From: an uncultured Opitutia bacterium
Lineage (GTDB): Bacteria; Verrucomicrobiota; Verrucomicrobiia; Opitutales; Opitutaceae
Direction: 5' to 3'
Assembly: GCA_903877135.1 (NCBI GenBank)
Contig: CAIRCN010000014.1
Coordinates: forward strand, 122,283-186,282
DNA length: 64,000 nt
Part shown: piece after piece, positions 36,424 through 45,169 of the stretch
Numbering within the stretch: position 1 is the stretch's first letter
How the letters are laid out: each line of letters begins with the position of its first letter
The notes under the pieces: model-generated
Databases searched by the model: none
The model's input: only the letters and a program-made list of their open reading frames with translations
Told to the model about the DNA's origin: nothing
Program-made: the position numbers and the translations under genes

Positions 36424-37731
36424 TCACTGCGCGAACGTGTAGTGGCGGACTGCAGCGAGGTCGCGGCGTAGTTCGGCGCGAAAATCCGGGTGCGAGATCG
36501 AGACGAGGGCTTCGCCGCGCTCGCGGAGAGTTTTGCCGTGGAGGTTGACGGCGCCGTATTCGGTGATGACCCAGTGCACATGGCCGCGGGTGGTGACGAC
36601 GCCGGCGCCCGGCGCGAGCTGGGTAACGATGCGCGAGACTTTGCCGCCCATGGCGCGCGAGGGGAGGGCGATGATGGGTTTGCCTCCCTCCGAAAGCGCG
36701 GCGCCACGAATAAAATCCATCTGCCCGCCGATGCCTGAGAAAATCCGGTGCCCGATCGAGTCGGCGCAGACCTGGCCGGTGAGGTCGATCTGGATCGCCG
36801 AATTGATGGCGACAACTTTTGGGTTTTTGCGTATGACCGAGGTGTCGTTGGTCCAGTCGCAGGGGTAAAACGAGACGAGCGGGTTGTCGTGCACAAAGTC
36901 GAAGAGCCGCTGGGAGCCGTTGATGAAGCTCGTGATGATGCGGCCCTGGCCAACTTTCTTGAAGCGGTTCGTCACCGCGCCGGATTCGACGAGGTCCACA
37001 ATCCGGTCGGAGAACATCTCGGTGTGGATGCCGAGGTCGTGTTTGCCGTGCATGCGGGTGAGCGCGGAATCGGGGATGCCGCCGATGCCCATTTGCAGGG
37101 TCGAGCCGTCCTCGACCAGGTCGGCGATGATCTGACCGATGGCGGCCTCAACTTCGTTTTCAGCTTCAACGTGATGTCCATGGAGTGGCCGGTTGGTGTG
37201 GATGAAAGCACTGACACTGCCAAGCGGCACGACGTTGTTGCCGTGGGTGCGGGGCATGCGGTCGTTGAATTCGGCGATGATTGTCTGCGCGGTGTCGGCG
37301 GCGGCTTTGGAGGCGTCGCACGAGGTGCCGAGCGAACAGTGCCCGTGCGCGTCGGGCAGAGAGAGCTGTAAAATCGCGACGTCGAGCTTCACCTGGCCCG
37401 AGAGGAAAAGTCCGGGAACGTCGGAGAGGAAAATCGGCACGAAATCAGCGCGGCCGTCGGCCACGGCGCCGCGCAGTGGCGCGCCGGTAAAAAGCGACAC
37501 GGAGCGAAACTCACGTTCGCGGTCGCTTTCGGCGAAAGGCGCGGGGCCGTTGGTGTGCAGGTGATAGACCCGCACGTTTTCCAAGTCGCGGCGGGCGCAT
37601 AGCGCCTCGATCAGCGGCGTAGGCGTGGCGGCAGCGCCGTGGATGAAGACGTTGTCACCGCTCTTGATGACAGCGACCGCTTCGGCGGGGGTTGTGACGC
37701 GGGATTTCCAGTTGGCGAGATGATGTGACAT
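36424..37731 (-). CDS. Acetyl-CoA hydrolase/transferase family protein
   Basis: A 435-residue CoA-transferase-superfamily enzyme related to acetyl-CoA hydrolase and 4-hydroxybutyrate CoA-transferase. The N-terminal domain has SGDNVFIHGAAATPTPL and LPDAHGHCSLG. The C-terminal domain has MGIGGIPDSAL, then IHTEMFSD with the Glu expected to form the CoA thioester, and later GIGGQMDF and ITEYGAVNLHGKTLRER. It moves CoA between short acids, for example acetate and succinate or 4-hydroxybutyrate. The exact substrate cannot be told from sequence. Confidence 0.88.
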   Translation of the reverse strand: MSHHLANWKSRVTTPAEAVAVIKSGDNVFIHGAAATPTPLIEALCARRDLENVRVYHLHTNGPAPFAESDREREFRSVSLFTGAPLRGAVADGRADFVPIFLSDVPGLFLSGQVKLDVAILQLSLPDAHGHCSLGTSCDASKAAADTAQTIIAEFNDRMPRTHGNNVVPLGSVSAFIHTNRPLHGHHVEAENEVEAAIGQIIADLVEDGSTLQMGIGGIPDSALTRMHGKHDLGIHTEMFSDRIVDLVESGAVTNRFKKVGQGRIITSFINGSQRLFDFVHDNPLVSFYPCDWTNDTSVIRKNPKVVAINSAIQIDLTGQVCADSIGHRIFSGIGGQMDFIRGAALSEGGKPIIALPSRAMGGKVSRIVTQLAPGAGVVTTRGHVHWVITEYGAVNLHGKTLRERGEALVSISHPDFRAELRRDLAAVRHYTFAQ

Positions 37732-37959
37732 GGCGGGTTAACCCTCAGTGTGCCGCACGGAACGGCGCGAGCAAAGCCCCTAACCTGCGCATCGCTTGTG
37801 AAGTTGACGGCGTATTTTGGCGTGGGTGGCGCGAACGCTGGCCGGCAGATTTCCGCCCGTAGCGAAGGCGATCTCACCGTGATAGCAGCAGTCGGAAACT
37901 TACCAGACTTTCTAATCAATCTGATTGAGAAAACTATAAATTGCCCACTTGGTTTCATA

Positions 37960-39348
37960 ATGCTGCATTTCGAGATAGAAGCCACGAGCAATTGCAACAT
38001 CCGCTGCCTGCATTGTCCCCACGAGCTCATCAGTCGCCCTTCCGGCCGGATGACCTGGGCGACGTTCACAACTGTCGTGGATAAAATTCGGGCGCATCTA
38101 CGGGGAGAGAAATTCTCGGTGTCTTTCTCCGGCATGGGCGAGCCGATGCTCAACCCACAGATTTACGCGTTCATCAAGCACATTTCCAACGACGCCCTCA
38201 CCGCCTTTAGTTCCAACGGTTCCGTGCTCACGGAAGCGAATGTGAGAAAACTCATCGAGTCGGGCCTCGACACCGTGTATGTGAGTTTTAACGCCGATCA
38301 ACCCGAACTTTTCGCGAAGATGACGGGCGGACTCTTGTTCGACAAAATCCTTGGCAATGTCAAGACTGCCTTGGAAACCGCACGCGGGTCCACGCTGAAG
38401 ATCCTCGCGAATATCAGCATTACCAAGGCGAACGAGGACAGGGTCGCCAGCACGCGGACGCTGCTGGAGGGCCTCGGAATTGCCCCGGTGACGACCTCAC
38501 TTTGCCACAGCCGGGGTGGTTTTCTTCAAGACGAAACGGTCTGCGATACGCCTCCGCTGCAGACGCAAAACTGGAGCTGCGACGTGCTCAAGGGCACGCT
38601 CTTCATCGACTGGGAGGGCAAGGTGCTAATCTGCGCTCACGACCTGAGCGGTGACTACCCGCTCGGCGACCTAATGACCGAGCCGCTGGAAACCATCCTT
38701 GAGCGGCGCATGACTCTCCTAGCGGGAAAACGGGGCCTCAAGATCTGCGAGAGCTGCAACGACGTGATGCGTATTGGCGACACTTTCCCGCTCGAGAGCC
38801 GCGCGGGCGGCAGCCTGCGCGATTGGATGTATTGGCTCCACGAACCCCACGCCGACCCCCTTTCGGAGGCTAACGAGGCGATGAAATGGGTGCTGCAGAT
38901 TTATCAGAAGAAGAACGGGACGGACGTTCTCGTGAACCGTTTGCTGGCGATCGAAAATGCGACCCACCGCACCCTCGTCAGCGAACGGGAGGAACTGGCA
39001 AGCGTCATCCGCGAGCGCGATGAGCTGATCCGCGAGCGCGATGAGTTGATCCACGCCCGGAACCGATTGGCCAACGAGCGCGACGGTTTGATGCGGGAGA
39101 GACACGATTTGACCATCGCGCGCGATGCGTTGCAGGCGGACCAGGCCCAGCGCCTACGCGACCGCGGCGATTTGGTGCAGACGATCGATCTGCTCCAGCA
39201 AAACCTCGACGCCCGCGACCGCCAGTTCGCCACTCTCCACAGGGACTACGTGGCGATGCGCCAAAACAAGATCTGGCGCTTCGCCAACATGCTCGTCCAT
39301 GATCTCGGCCGCGTCCACCGTTTCTTCCGGCGCCAGTCAGCGTCCTGA
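37960..39348 (+). CDS. Radical SAM/SPASM protein with C-terminal coiled-coil tail
   Basis: A 462-residue protein. The [4Fe-4S] motif Cx3Cx2C (Cys 12, 16, 19; CNIRCLHC) is at the N-terminus, then SFSGMGEPMLNP and SSNGSVLT follow the radical SAM barrel. A SPASM-type region with further Cys residues (WSCDVLKGTLFIDWEGKV, ICAHDL, ICESC) lies at about residues 200-275. From about 342 the chain is a charged coiled coil containing six degenerate RERDEL-like heptads, ending WRFANMLVHDLGRVHRFFRR. ATG 37960 was chosen because the upstream in-frame stretch is AT-rich and unconserved. The substrate is unknown. A glycosyltransferase follows 25 nt later. Confidence 0.8.
   Translation: MLHFEIEATSNCNIRCLHCPHELISRPSGRMTWATFTTVVDKIRAHLRGEKFSVSFSGMGEPMLNPQIYAFIKHISNDALTAFSSNGSVLTEANVRKLIESGLDTVYVSFNADQPELFAKMTGGLLFDKILGNVKTALETARGSTLKILANISITKANEDRVASTRTLLEGLGIAPVTTSLCHSRGGFLQDETVCDTPPLQTQNWSCDVLKGTLFIDWEGKVLICAHDLSGDYPLGDLMTEPLETILERRMTLLAGKRGLKICESCNDVMRIGDTFPLESRAGGSLRDWMYWLHEPHADPLSEANEAMKWVLQIYQKKNGTDVLVNRLLAIENATHRTLVSEREELASVIRERDELIRERDELIHARNRLANERDGLMRERHDLTIARDALQADQAQRLRDRGDLVQTIDLLQQNLDARDRQFATLHRDYVAMRQNKIWRFANMLVHDLGRVHRFFRRQSAS
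39007..39132 (+). repeat. Six degenerate 21-bp repeats coding for heptads
   Basis: Within the radical SAM gene six 21-bp units run back to back from 39007. The first two are nearly identical (ATCCGCGAGCGCGATGAG plus CTG or TTG) and the later four are diverged. Each codes for a seven-residue coiled-coil repeat of RERDEL type, so the coil probably grew by DNA duplication. Confidence 0.8.
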
Positions 39349-39373
39349 GGCCCGGCGAATTGACCCAGCACCG

Positions 39374-41083
39374 GTGAATATCCTTTTCGTAAACTACGGC
39401 GACTTCACGACCGCGAGCCTGAATCACATTGGGATCTTTGCCGACCAGCTGTGTGCGCGGGGCCACGACTGCATGGTGGCCGTCCCCTGCGGGAAAGAGA
39501 CCCTGTCGGTGATGGCCGGCGCACGTTTCCGGGCCGGCCTGTTCGACGAAATCCTGGCGCGGCCCGCCTGCTTTGCTGACGGACGGACTGCCGATATCCT
39601 GCATGCTTGGACCCCGCGTGAATGCATCCGGAAATTCGCCGTCGCCTACCAGAAGTCCGTTCCGGAGCCGGCGCAGTTGCTGATTCACCTGGAGGACAAC
39701 GAGAAACTCCTCATCTCCCTCTATGCGGGTGAGCCCATCGAGAAACTCAGGACGATGGGCGTCCAGGAACTCCAGCGCGTCGTCCACCCGCATCTCCCGC
39801 ATCCGGTCTATTGTCATAGTTTTCTCTTTTTCGCGGATGCGATCACACACCTGACCGAACCGCTGCGCGACTTAGCGCCGGCGACGGTCAGGACACAGCT
39901 CCTGCCGCCTGGGCTGGATCCGGTGTATCTGAAGCCCTTGCCGCCCAATCCGGGACTGCGATTGCGACTCGGCATTCGCGACGGCGAGAAAGTGATCGCT
40001 TACACTGGCAGCAATACCTTCGCCAACGAACCTGCCATCCGGGAACTTTACCACGCGGTCGGGTTGCTCAACACACGAGGCACTCCCACGCGCCTGCTCC
40101 GCACTGGTATCACCAAACCGGAATTTTTCCAGGGAATGCCTCGGGACGTGCAGGCTCAGGTCACGGAACTGGGGTTCATCCCCAAAGCCAGCCTGCCCGG
40201 TATCCTTGCGCTGGCTGATGTGCTGGTCCAACCGGGGCACCCCGGTCCGTTCGACGACTACCGGCTTCCTTCCAAACTTCCGGAATTTCTCGCGTCTGGC
40301 CGACCGGTCATTTTGCCGAAGGCGAACATCGCGCTCCTGATGCAGGACGGCAAGGAAGCGCTCTTCCTGCGGGACGGAGATGCGCTGAGCATTGCCGAAC
40401 GATGCGAAAGCGTGTTTGGCGATCCCGCGCTCGCGGCCCGGCTGGGCGCGACCGGGGCTGAGTTTGCCCGGAGGTATTTCGATCCTGCGGCCCGCACCGA
40501 CGAACTCCTCGGCCTGTATGTGTCCCTGGTAGCCCAGCCGTCGCCGGCACTGTGGCGGCAGATCCCCTTTGACTCCACGACCGACCTGAGCGCCACGGCC
40601 GGAATCTTGGCGGCTGCGCTGAAGCGTTTGGAAAATGCCACCACTCAACCGCTGTTGGATCTTGCGTCGCTGGCCGACGATCTCGCCTGTCTCAGCCGCT
40701 TGGAGGAGGAAACCGGCGCACAACTCCGCTCTGAGGCAGGCGCACTCCGCGACCAGCTTGCCGCGGTGTTGGGAAATGCCCGACGGCTGACCGACCAAAA
40801 TGACGGATTGCGCGAACAACTCGGTGTCGTGGACCGCCACAATCGCGCGCTGGAGGAAGCGCGCGATTTTCTCGCGCAGAAAACGCAGGAACTGGGCGCG
40901 GCCGAGCAACAGGCGCGGCGGGAACTCGCGCAGGCTTGGGGCGAGCATGCCCGCGTGTCGGCCCGCGTGACGGAGTTGCACGGCGAACTCGGCGATCGCG
41001 AAGCCAAACTGGCTGCGATGAAGAATTCGTTCTCCTGGAAGATCACGACCCCCCTCCGCGCCCTCCAGCGGCTGCTGCGCTGA
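39374..41083 (+). CDS. Glycosyltransferase (GT4-like) with C-terminal coiled coil
   Basis: A 569-residue protein with a probable GTG start (VNILFVNYGDFTTASLNHIG). Residues about 1-395 look like a GT-B glycosyltransferase: acceptor half with GIFADQLCARGHD, then KVIAYTGSN, a GFIPKASLPGILALADVLVQPG donor-site segment and LPEFLASGRPVILP. The rest (about 430-550) is coiled coil, ending SFSWKITTPLRALQRLLR, a closing motif I know from polysaccharide glycosyltransferases with coil tails. The preceding radical SAM protein has the same architecture, so the two probably act together, perhaps on a surface polymer. This partnership is inference. Confidence 0.78.
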   Translation: MNILFVNYGDFTTASLNHIGIFADQLCARGHDCMVAVPCGKETLSVMAGARFRAGLFDEILARPACFADGRTADILHAWTPRECIRKFAVAYQKSVPEPAQLLIHLEDNEKLLISLYAGEPIEKLRTMGVQELQRVVHPHLPHPVYCHSFLFFADAITHLTEPLRDLAPATVRTQLLPPGLDPVYLKPLPPNPGLRLRLGIRDGEKVIAYTGSNTFANEPAIRELYHAVGLLNTRGTPTRLLRTGITKPEFFQGMPRDVQAQVTELGFIPKASLPGILALADVLVQPGHPGPFDDYRLPSKLPEFLASGRPVILPKANIALLMQDGKEALFLRDGDALSIAERCESVFGDPALAARLGATGAEFARRYFDPAARTDELLGLYVSLVAQPSPALWRQIPFDSTTDLSATAGILAAALKRLENATTQPLLDLASLADDLACLSRLEEETGAQLRSEAGALRDQLAAVLGNARRLTDQNDGLREQLGVVDRHNRALEEARDFLAQKTQELGAAEQQARRELAQAWGEHARVSARVTELHGELGDREAKLAAMKNSFSWKITTPLRALQRLLR

Positions 41084-41126
41084 GCCGTTGGGAAAAACGG
41101 CGCTGACGGGCGAAGTTCCCTGCTGC

Positions 41127-43484
41127 ATGATCCAACACGATTTAATAACAGCCGTCTGTTTCGCGGCGGCCTTTTTCGGATTTGCCGCGCTCACGGCCGC
41201 ACCCGATGCCTCCATGAATCAGAAACTCACCGCTCCGATCAAGTCCTGGGACGAGGCGATTCCCCTCGGCAACGGCTTGCTCGGGGGTCTGCTCTGGGGC
41301 GAGGGCGGCACGCTGCGCCTCTCGCTGGACCGCGGCGACCTATGGGACGAGCGGCCGGCGCCGGGTGATCCGCTGCGCGGCTTCACCTATGCGCAGATGG
41401 CGCGACTCGTGGCGGCGAAGGACAACGCCGGCATCAGCAAGATCGTGGACGGGGCGTACGGCGCAGACCATCCGACAAAAATTCCTGCCGGACGGCTGGA
41501 GCTCGAGCTCGCACCAGGCCAGAGCGTGACGGCGTTCGAGCTGGATCTCGCGACGGCCACCGGGCGGGCGCAAATGGAGGGCGCGGTCGGCGCGGTGGAG
41601 GCGTTTTTCAGTGCCGTGGAACCCGTCGCGCTCCTGCACGTTCCGGGGCCGGCGCCAAAGGCGCTGCGCCTGCTCGCGCCCGAGTCGGTGAAGAAACTCG
41701 GTTATCCCGATCCGGTCCGTGGGGCGAACGGCACCGCGCAGTGGTTCACGCAAGGGACGGCCAAGGGCCAGCAGGCCTGTGTCTATGTCGGCACGCTCTC
41801 GGTCGACGACGGCACTTTGGTAGCGACGACGGTGACGTCATCGACGGCCGATAGCGCGAACGTCGTCGCTGCGGCGCGCGCCCGGGTGGAGGCCGCGCTG
41901 GCCGACGGTTACGCAAAGCGCCACGAAGCGCACGCGGCGTGGTGGCGAGAGTTTTGGCGGCAGTCGTCGATCACGGTGCCCGATGCGCAGGTGATGCGGC
42001 ACTACGAACTTGTGCAGTATTTCTATGGCTCGGCGTCGCGTCGCGGAACTCCGCCGATTCCGCTGCAAGGCGTGTGGACCGCCGATGCCGGTGAGCTGCC
42101 GCCATGGAAGGGTGACTATCACCACGACCTCAATACCCAGATGACCTACATGGGTTATCAGGCGGCCGGCCGGTTCGAGGAGGGGCGGGTGTTTCTGGAT
42201 TTTATGCACGGGCTGCTGCCGGCGTTTCGGAAATATTCGCGCGAGTTCTTCGGGCAGCCCGGGGCGGCCGTGCCGGCGGTGATGTCGCTGGCCGGTCAGC
42301 CGCTCGGCGGCTGGGCCCAATACAGCCTCTCGCCCGTGCACGGCGCCTGGGTCGGGCACCTGTTCTACCTGCACTGGCGCTACACGCGGGATGCGGAATT
42401 TCTCCGCGCCGAGGCCTATCCGTGGTGCCGCGAGATTGGAGTGACGCTGCGCGGGCTGCTGCAGCCAGGTGCGGACGGCACCTCGGTGCTGCCGCTCTCG
42501 GCCTCGCCCGAGGCGTGGAACAATTCCCAGCGCTCATGGGTGACGCCGAATTCGAACTACGACATCGCTTGTCTAAGGATGCTCTTCCTCGGCAATGCTG
42601 AGATGGCGGCCGAGCTGGGCGACCAGGTGGCGGCGAAGGAGTGGGGGCGAGTGGCGGCGGCGCTCGGGCCGCTGCACGTCAACGCCAGCCACGTCCTGAA
42701 AATTTCCGCGGATGAAGATCTGACGTTCAGCCACCGTCACTTTGCGACAGCGATGGGCATTTATCCGTTCAACCTTCTCAATATCGAGGGATCGGAGGCG
42801 GACCGGACGGTGATTCGTGCGACGGCGCACGACCTTGACCGCCTGGGCGTGCTCGAGTGGTGCGGCTACAGCTACACGTGGATGGCGGCGCTCAGGGCTC
42901 GCATCGACGAACCCGAAACGGCGCTGTGGAACCTGAAGGCCTATCTGCACGCGTTCATCCTGCGAAACGGTTTCCATGCGAACGGCGACCAGACGAAGTC
43001 TGGATTTTCGGTGTTCGACTACCGGCCATTCACGCTCGAGGGCAACTTCCTCGCGTGCGCCGCCGTGCACGAGATGCTGCTGCAGAGCTGGGCCGCGCAT
43101 CCCGGGAGCGGCGAGTGGGGGCCAGTCCGGATTTTTCCGGCGATGCCGTGGCGCTGGCACGACGCCTCGTTTGCGAACCTTGTGGGGGAGGGCGGACACC
43201 GGGTTTCGGCGCGGCGCGTGAACAACGGCACCACATGGTTCAAGGTGACGGCGGGCCGCGGCGGTGAGTTGCGCATCCGCGACAATTTCGGCGGGCGGCC
43301 ACTGCGGTGGAATCGCCTCGATGTGCGCAAGCTGGGCGACGATTTCATGCTCAAGGTGAAGGCCGGCGAGACCGTCGAGGCGAACCTGCCGGTGCCCGTG
43401 GCGATCCCGCCGGCGCCGCAGGACGCGTTCCTCGACGAGGTGCCGAAGGCACCGACGTTTCCGGGCGTGCCGATGAAATACTGA
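41127..43484 (+). CDS. GH95-family-like glycosidase, exported
   Basis: A 785-residue protein with a signal peptide (FAAAFFGFAALTAAPDA). IKSWDEAIPLGNGLLGGLLWG and LSLDRGDLWDERPAP at the N-terminus are typical of GH95 (alpha-L-fucosidase/galactosidase). The barrel has PLQGVWTADAGELPPWKGDYHHDLNTQMTY in two conserved parts, and SASPEAWN in place of the usual SPEN catalytic segment. It probably trims fucose- or galactose-containing plant or algal glycans in the periplasm. The divergence near the catalytic Glu leaves specificity open. Confidence 0.82.
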   Translation: MIQHDLITAVCFAAAFFGFAALTAAPDASMNQKLTAPIKSWDEAIPLGNGLLGGLLWGEGGTLRLSLDRGDLWDERPAPGDPLRGFTYAQMARLVAAKDNAGISKIVDGAYGADHPTKIPAGRLELELAPGQSVTAFELDLATATGRAQMEGAVGAVEAFFSAVEPVALLHVPGPAPKALRLLAPESVKKLGYPDPVRGANGTAQWFTQGTAKGQQACVYVGTLSVDDGTLVATTVTSSTADSANVVAAARARVEAALADGYAKRHEAHAAWWREFWRQSSITVPDAQVMRHYELVQYFYGSASRRGTPPIPLQGVWTADAGELPPWKGDYHHDLNTQMTYMGYQAAGRFEEGRVFLDFMHGLLPAFRKYSREFFGQPGAAVPAVMSLAGQPLGGWAQYSLSPVHGAWVGHLFYLHWRYTRDAEFLRAEAYPWCREIGVTLRGLLQPGADGTSVLPLSASPEAWNNSQRSWVTPNSNYDIACLRMLFLGNAEMAAELGDQVAAKEWGRVAAALGPLHVNASHVLKISADEDLTFSHRHFATAMGIYPFNLLNIEGSEADRTVIRATAHDLDRLGVLEWCGYSYTWMAALRARIDEPETALWNLKAYLHAFILRNGFHANGDQTKSGFSVFDYRPFTLEGNFLACAAVHEMLLQSWAAHPGSGEWGPVRIFPAMPWRWHDASFANLVGEGGHRVSARRVNNGTTWFKVTAGRGGELRIRDNFGGRPLRWNRLDVRKLGDDFMLKVKAGETVEANLPVPVAIPPAPQDAFLDEVPKAPTFPGVPMKY

Positions 43485-43513
43485 CCCACCGCAATCTTCC
43501 TTCTCCTTCCCTC

Positions 43514-44305
43514 ATGCCGACGCTGCGCTGGACAATCCTGCTCGCCTCCCTGACAGTGCTGGCCTCCATGGCGCACGCGATGAATGCCGGAATCACCGAG
43601 TCCGACTGGCGCGGCTGGAAACGCCTCGATTTTGTCGTGGAGGGCCGGCCGGCGTTGCTCGTGTGTCCGAAGGAACCTGCGCCAGGCAAACCATGGATCT
43701 GGCGCACGGAGTTTTTCGGGCAGTTCGCACAGGTCGATGAGGCGCTGCTCAAGTGCGGTTGGCATGTGGGCTACATGAACGCGAGCGACCTTTACGGCTC
43801 GCCGTCCGCGATGGCGTTGTTCGACGCCTACTACCGGCGCGTGCGGGCCGACTACGGGCTCGCGGCGCGCGCCGTGCTGGAGGGCTTCAGCCGCGGTGGT
43901 CTGTATGCGTTCAATTTCGCGGCCACGTATCCCGACCGCGTGGCTGCGCTTTACCTCGACGCGCCGGCGCTCGACATCCGCATCTGGCCGGGCCCGAAAC
44001 ATCCGCTCTGGGCGGAGTGCCTTGCGTGCTACGGCCTGACGACTGATCAGGCGGCGACCGCGAAGGTCAGCCCATTGGATCGTATCGAGCCGGTCGTGCG
44101 GGCGGGCATTCCCATATTCGGCGTGAGCGGCGATGCGGATGAAGCGGTGTCGCTCACGGATAATCTTGCGGTGCTCGTGAAACGTTATCGCGCATCCGGC
44201 GGCACGATCGAGGTTATTATCAAACCCGGCGGCAAACACCACCCGCACAGCCTAGCCGCCCCGGCGCCAATCGTAGATTTTCTGCTGAAGAACGCACGGT
44301 ATTGA
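43514..44305 (+). CDS. Exported alpha/beta hydrolase
   Basis: A 263-residue protein with signal peptide (TILLASLTVLASMAHA). The nucleophile elbow is GFSRGG (GxSxG) at about residues 121-126. The acid probably lies near SGDADEAV and the catalytic His in KPGGKHHPHSL. It follows the GH95-like gene by 29 nt and may remove ester groups (acetyl or feruloyl) from the same glycan. The substrate is not known. Confidence 0.78.
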   Translation: MPTLRWTILLASLTVLASMAHAMNAGITESDWRGWKRLDFVVEGRPALLVCPKEPAPGKPWIWRTEFFGQFAQVDEALLKCGWHVGYMNASDLYGSPSAMALFDAYYRRVRADYGLAARAVLEGFSRGGLYAFNFAATYPDRVAALYLDAPALDIRIWPGPKHPLWAECLACYGLTTDQAATAKVSPLDRIEPVVRAGIPIFGVSGDADEAVSLTDNLAVLVKRYRASGGTIEVIIKPGGKHHPHSLAAPAPIVDFLLKNARY

Positions 44306-44312
44306 TTCGGTG

Positions 44313-44888
44313 TCAGCTGAGCTTCGAGCAGACAGCGTGGCGCGGGCACGTGACGAGGTGGTCGTTGACCATGCCGCTGGCTTGCATGAAGGCATGGCAG
44401 ATCGTGGAGCCGACGAACTTGAAGCCGCGTGAGAGTAGGTCCTTGCTCAGGGCGTCGCTTTCCTGTGTGCGTGTCGGAATGTCCTCCGTGGCGCGGCGGC
44501 GGTTGACTATGGGCTTGCCGCCGACGAAGGCCCAGAGGTAGCGGTCGAAGGTGCTGAACTCCTTTTGCACGGCGAGAAACGACTGCGCGTTGCGGATAGT
44601 GGCGGCGATCTTCAATCGGTTGCGCACGATGCCGGTGTCGGCGAGCAGCACGGCGGCCTTGTTGGTGTCGTAGCGGGCGATTTTCTCAGTGTCGAACCCA
44701 TCGAAGGCGCGGCGGTAGTTGGCGCGCTTTTTCAAAATGGTGGACCAGCTCAGCCCCGCCTGCGCGCCCTCGAGGATGAGCAGTTCGAACAGCGCGCGGT
44801 CGTCGTGCAGCGGCACGCCCCACTCGGCGTCATGGTAGGCGCGGTCGAGATCGGTCTTGGGCCAGGGGCAGGGCAGCGGCTTCAACAT
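44313..44888 (-). CDS. tag: DNA-3-methyladenine glycosylase I
   Basis: A 191-residue base-excision repair enzyme that removes 3-methyladenine. The zinc ligands seen are Cys in LPCPWP and His in AYHDAEWG near the N-terminus, and His/Cys in NDHLVTCPRH at the C-terminus. GLSWSTILKKRANYR and GFKFVGSTICHAFMQA are diagnostic. ATG 44888 is used; the in-frame extension upstream is spacer DNA containing short repeats. Confidence 0.94.
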   Translation of the reverse strand: MLKPLPCPWPKTDLDRAYHDAEWGVPLHDDRALFELLILEGAQAGLSWSTILKKRANYRRAFDGFDTEKIARYDTNKAAVLLADTGIVRNRLKIAATIRNAQSFLAVQKEFSTFDRYLWAFVGGKPIVNRRRATEDIPTRTQESDALSKDLLSRGFKFVGSTICHAFMQASGMVNDHLVTCPRHAVCSKLS

Positions 44889-45169
44889 CAGCGCATCGTT
44901 GTGGCGGCGGTGTTGGGGAGATGGAAAGCGATTTTCTCTCGTCACGGAGCGGGTTGCGCAGCGCAGAGTCAAGGCAAACTTGAACCGGTGAAACGCAGAG
45001 GCCGCAGAGAACGCAAAGAAATCACCCCTGCCTTTTCGCGCTCCAAGTTCAGATTTTGTTTCCGCGCTCATGCCGCCGCCGAAAGACCTCAGGCCCATTA
45101 GCGGGCCGACATGTGTGACGACGACCCAGAGCGCTAGACAGACACGGAGAATTCCTATCGGAATGGCAA
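44889..45169. other. Spacer between tag and hemF with short repeats
   Basis: This 281-bp spacer has no recognisable gene. The part nearest tag contains 9-bp degenerate repeats (described separately) and should hold the tag promoter on the minus strand, though I cannot define it. Confidence 0.4.
44991..45017 (+). repeat. Degenerate 9-bp repeats (CGCAGA type)
   Basis: Three 9-bp units in tandem, AAACGCAGA, GGCCGCAGA and GAACGCAAA, lie in the spacer upstream of tag. Another CGCAGAG occurs at 44962-44968. I recall similar CGCAGAG-rich tracts in spacers of other bacterial genomes, but the function is unknown. Confidence 0.4.
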
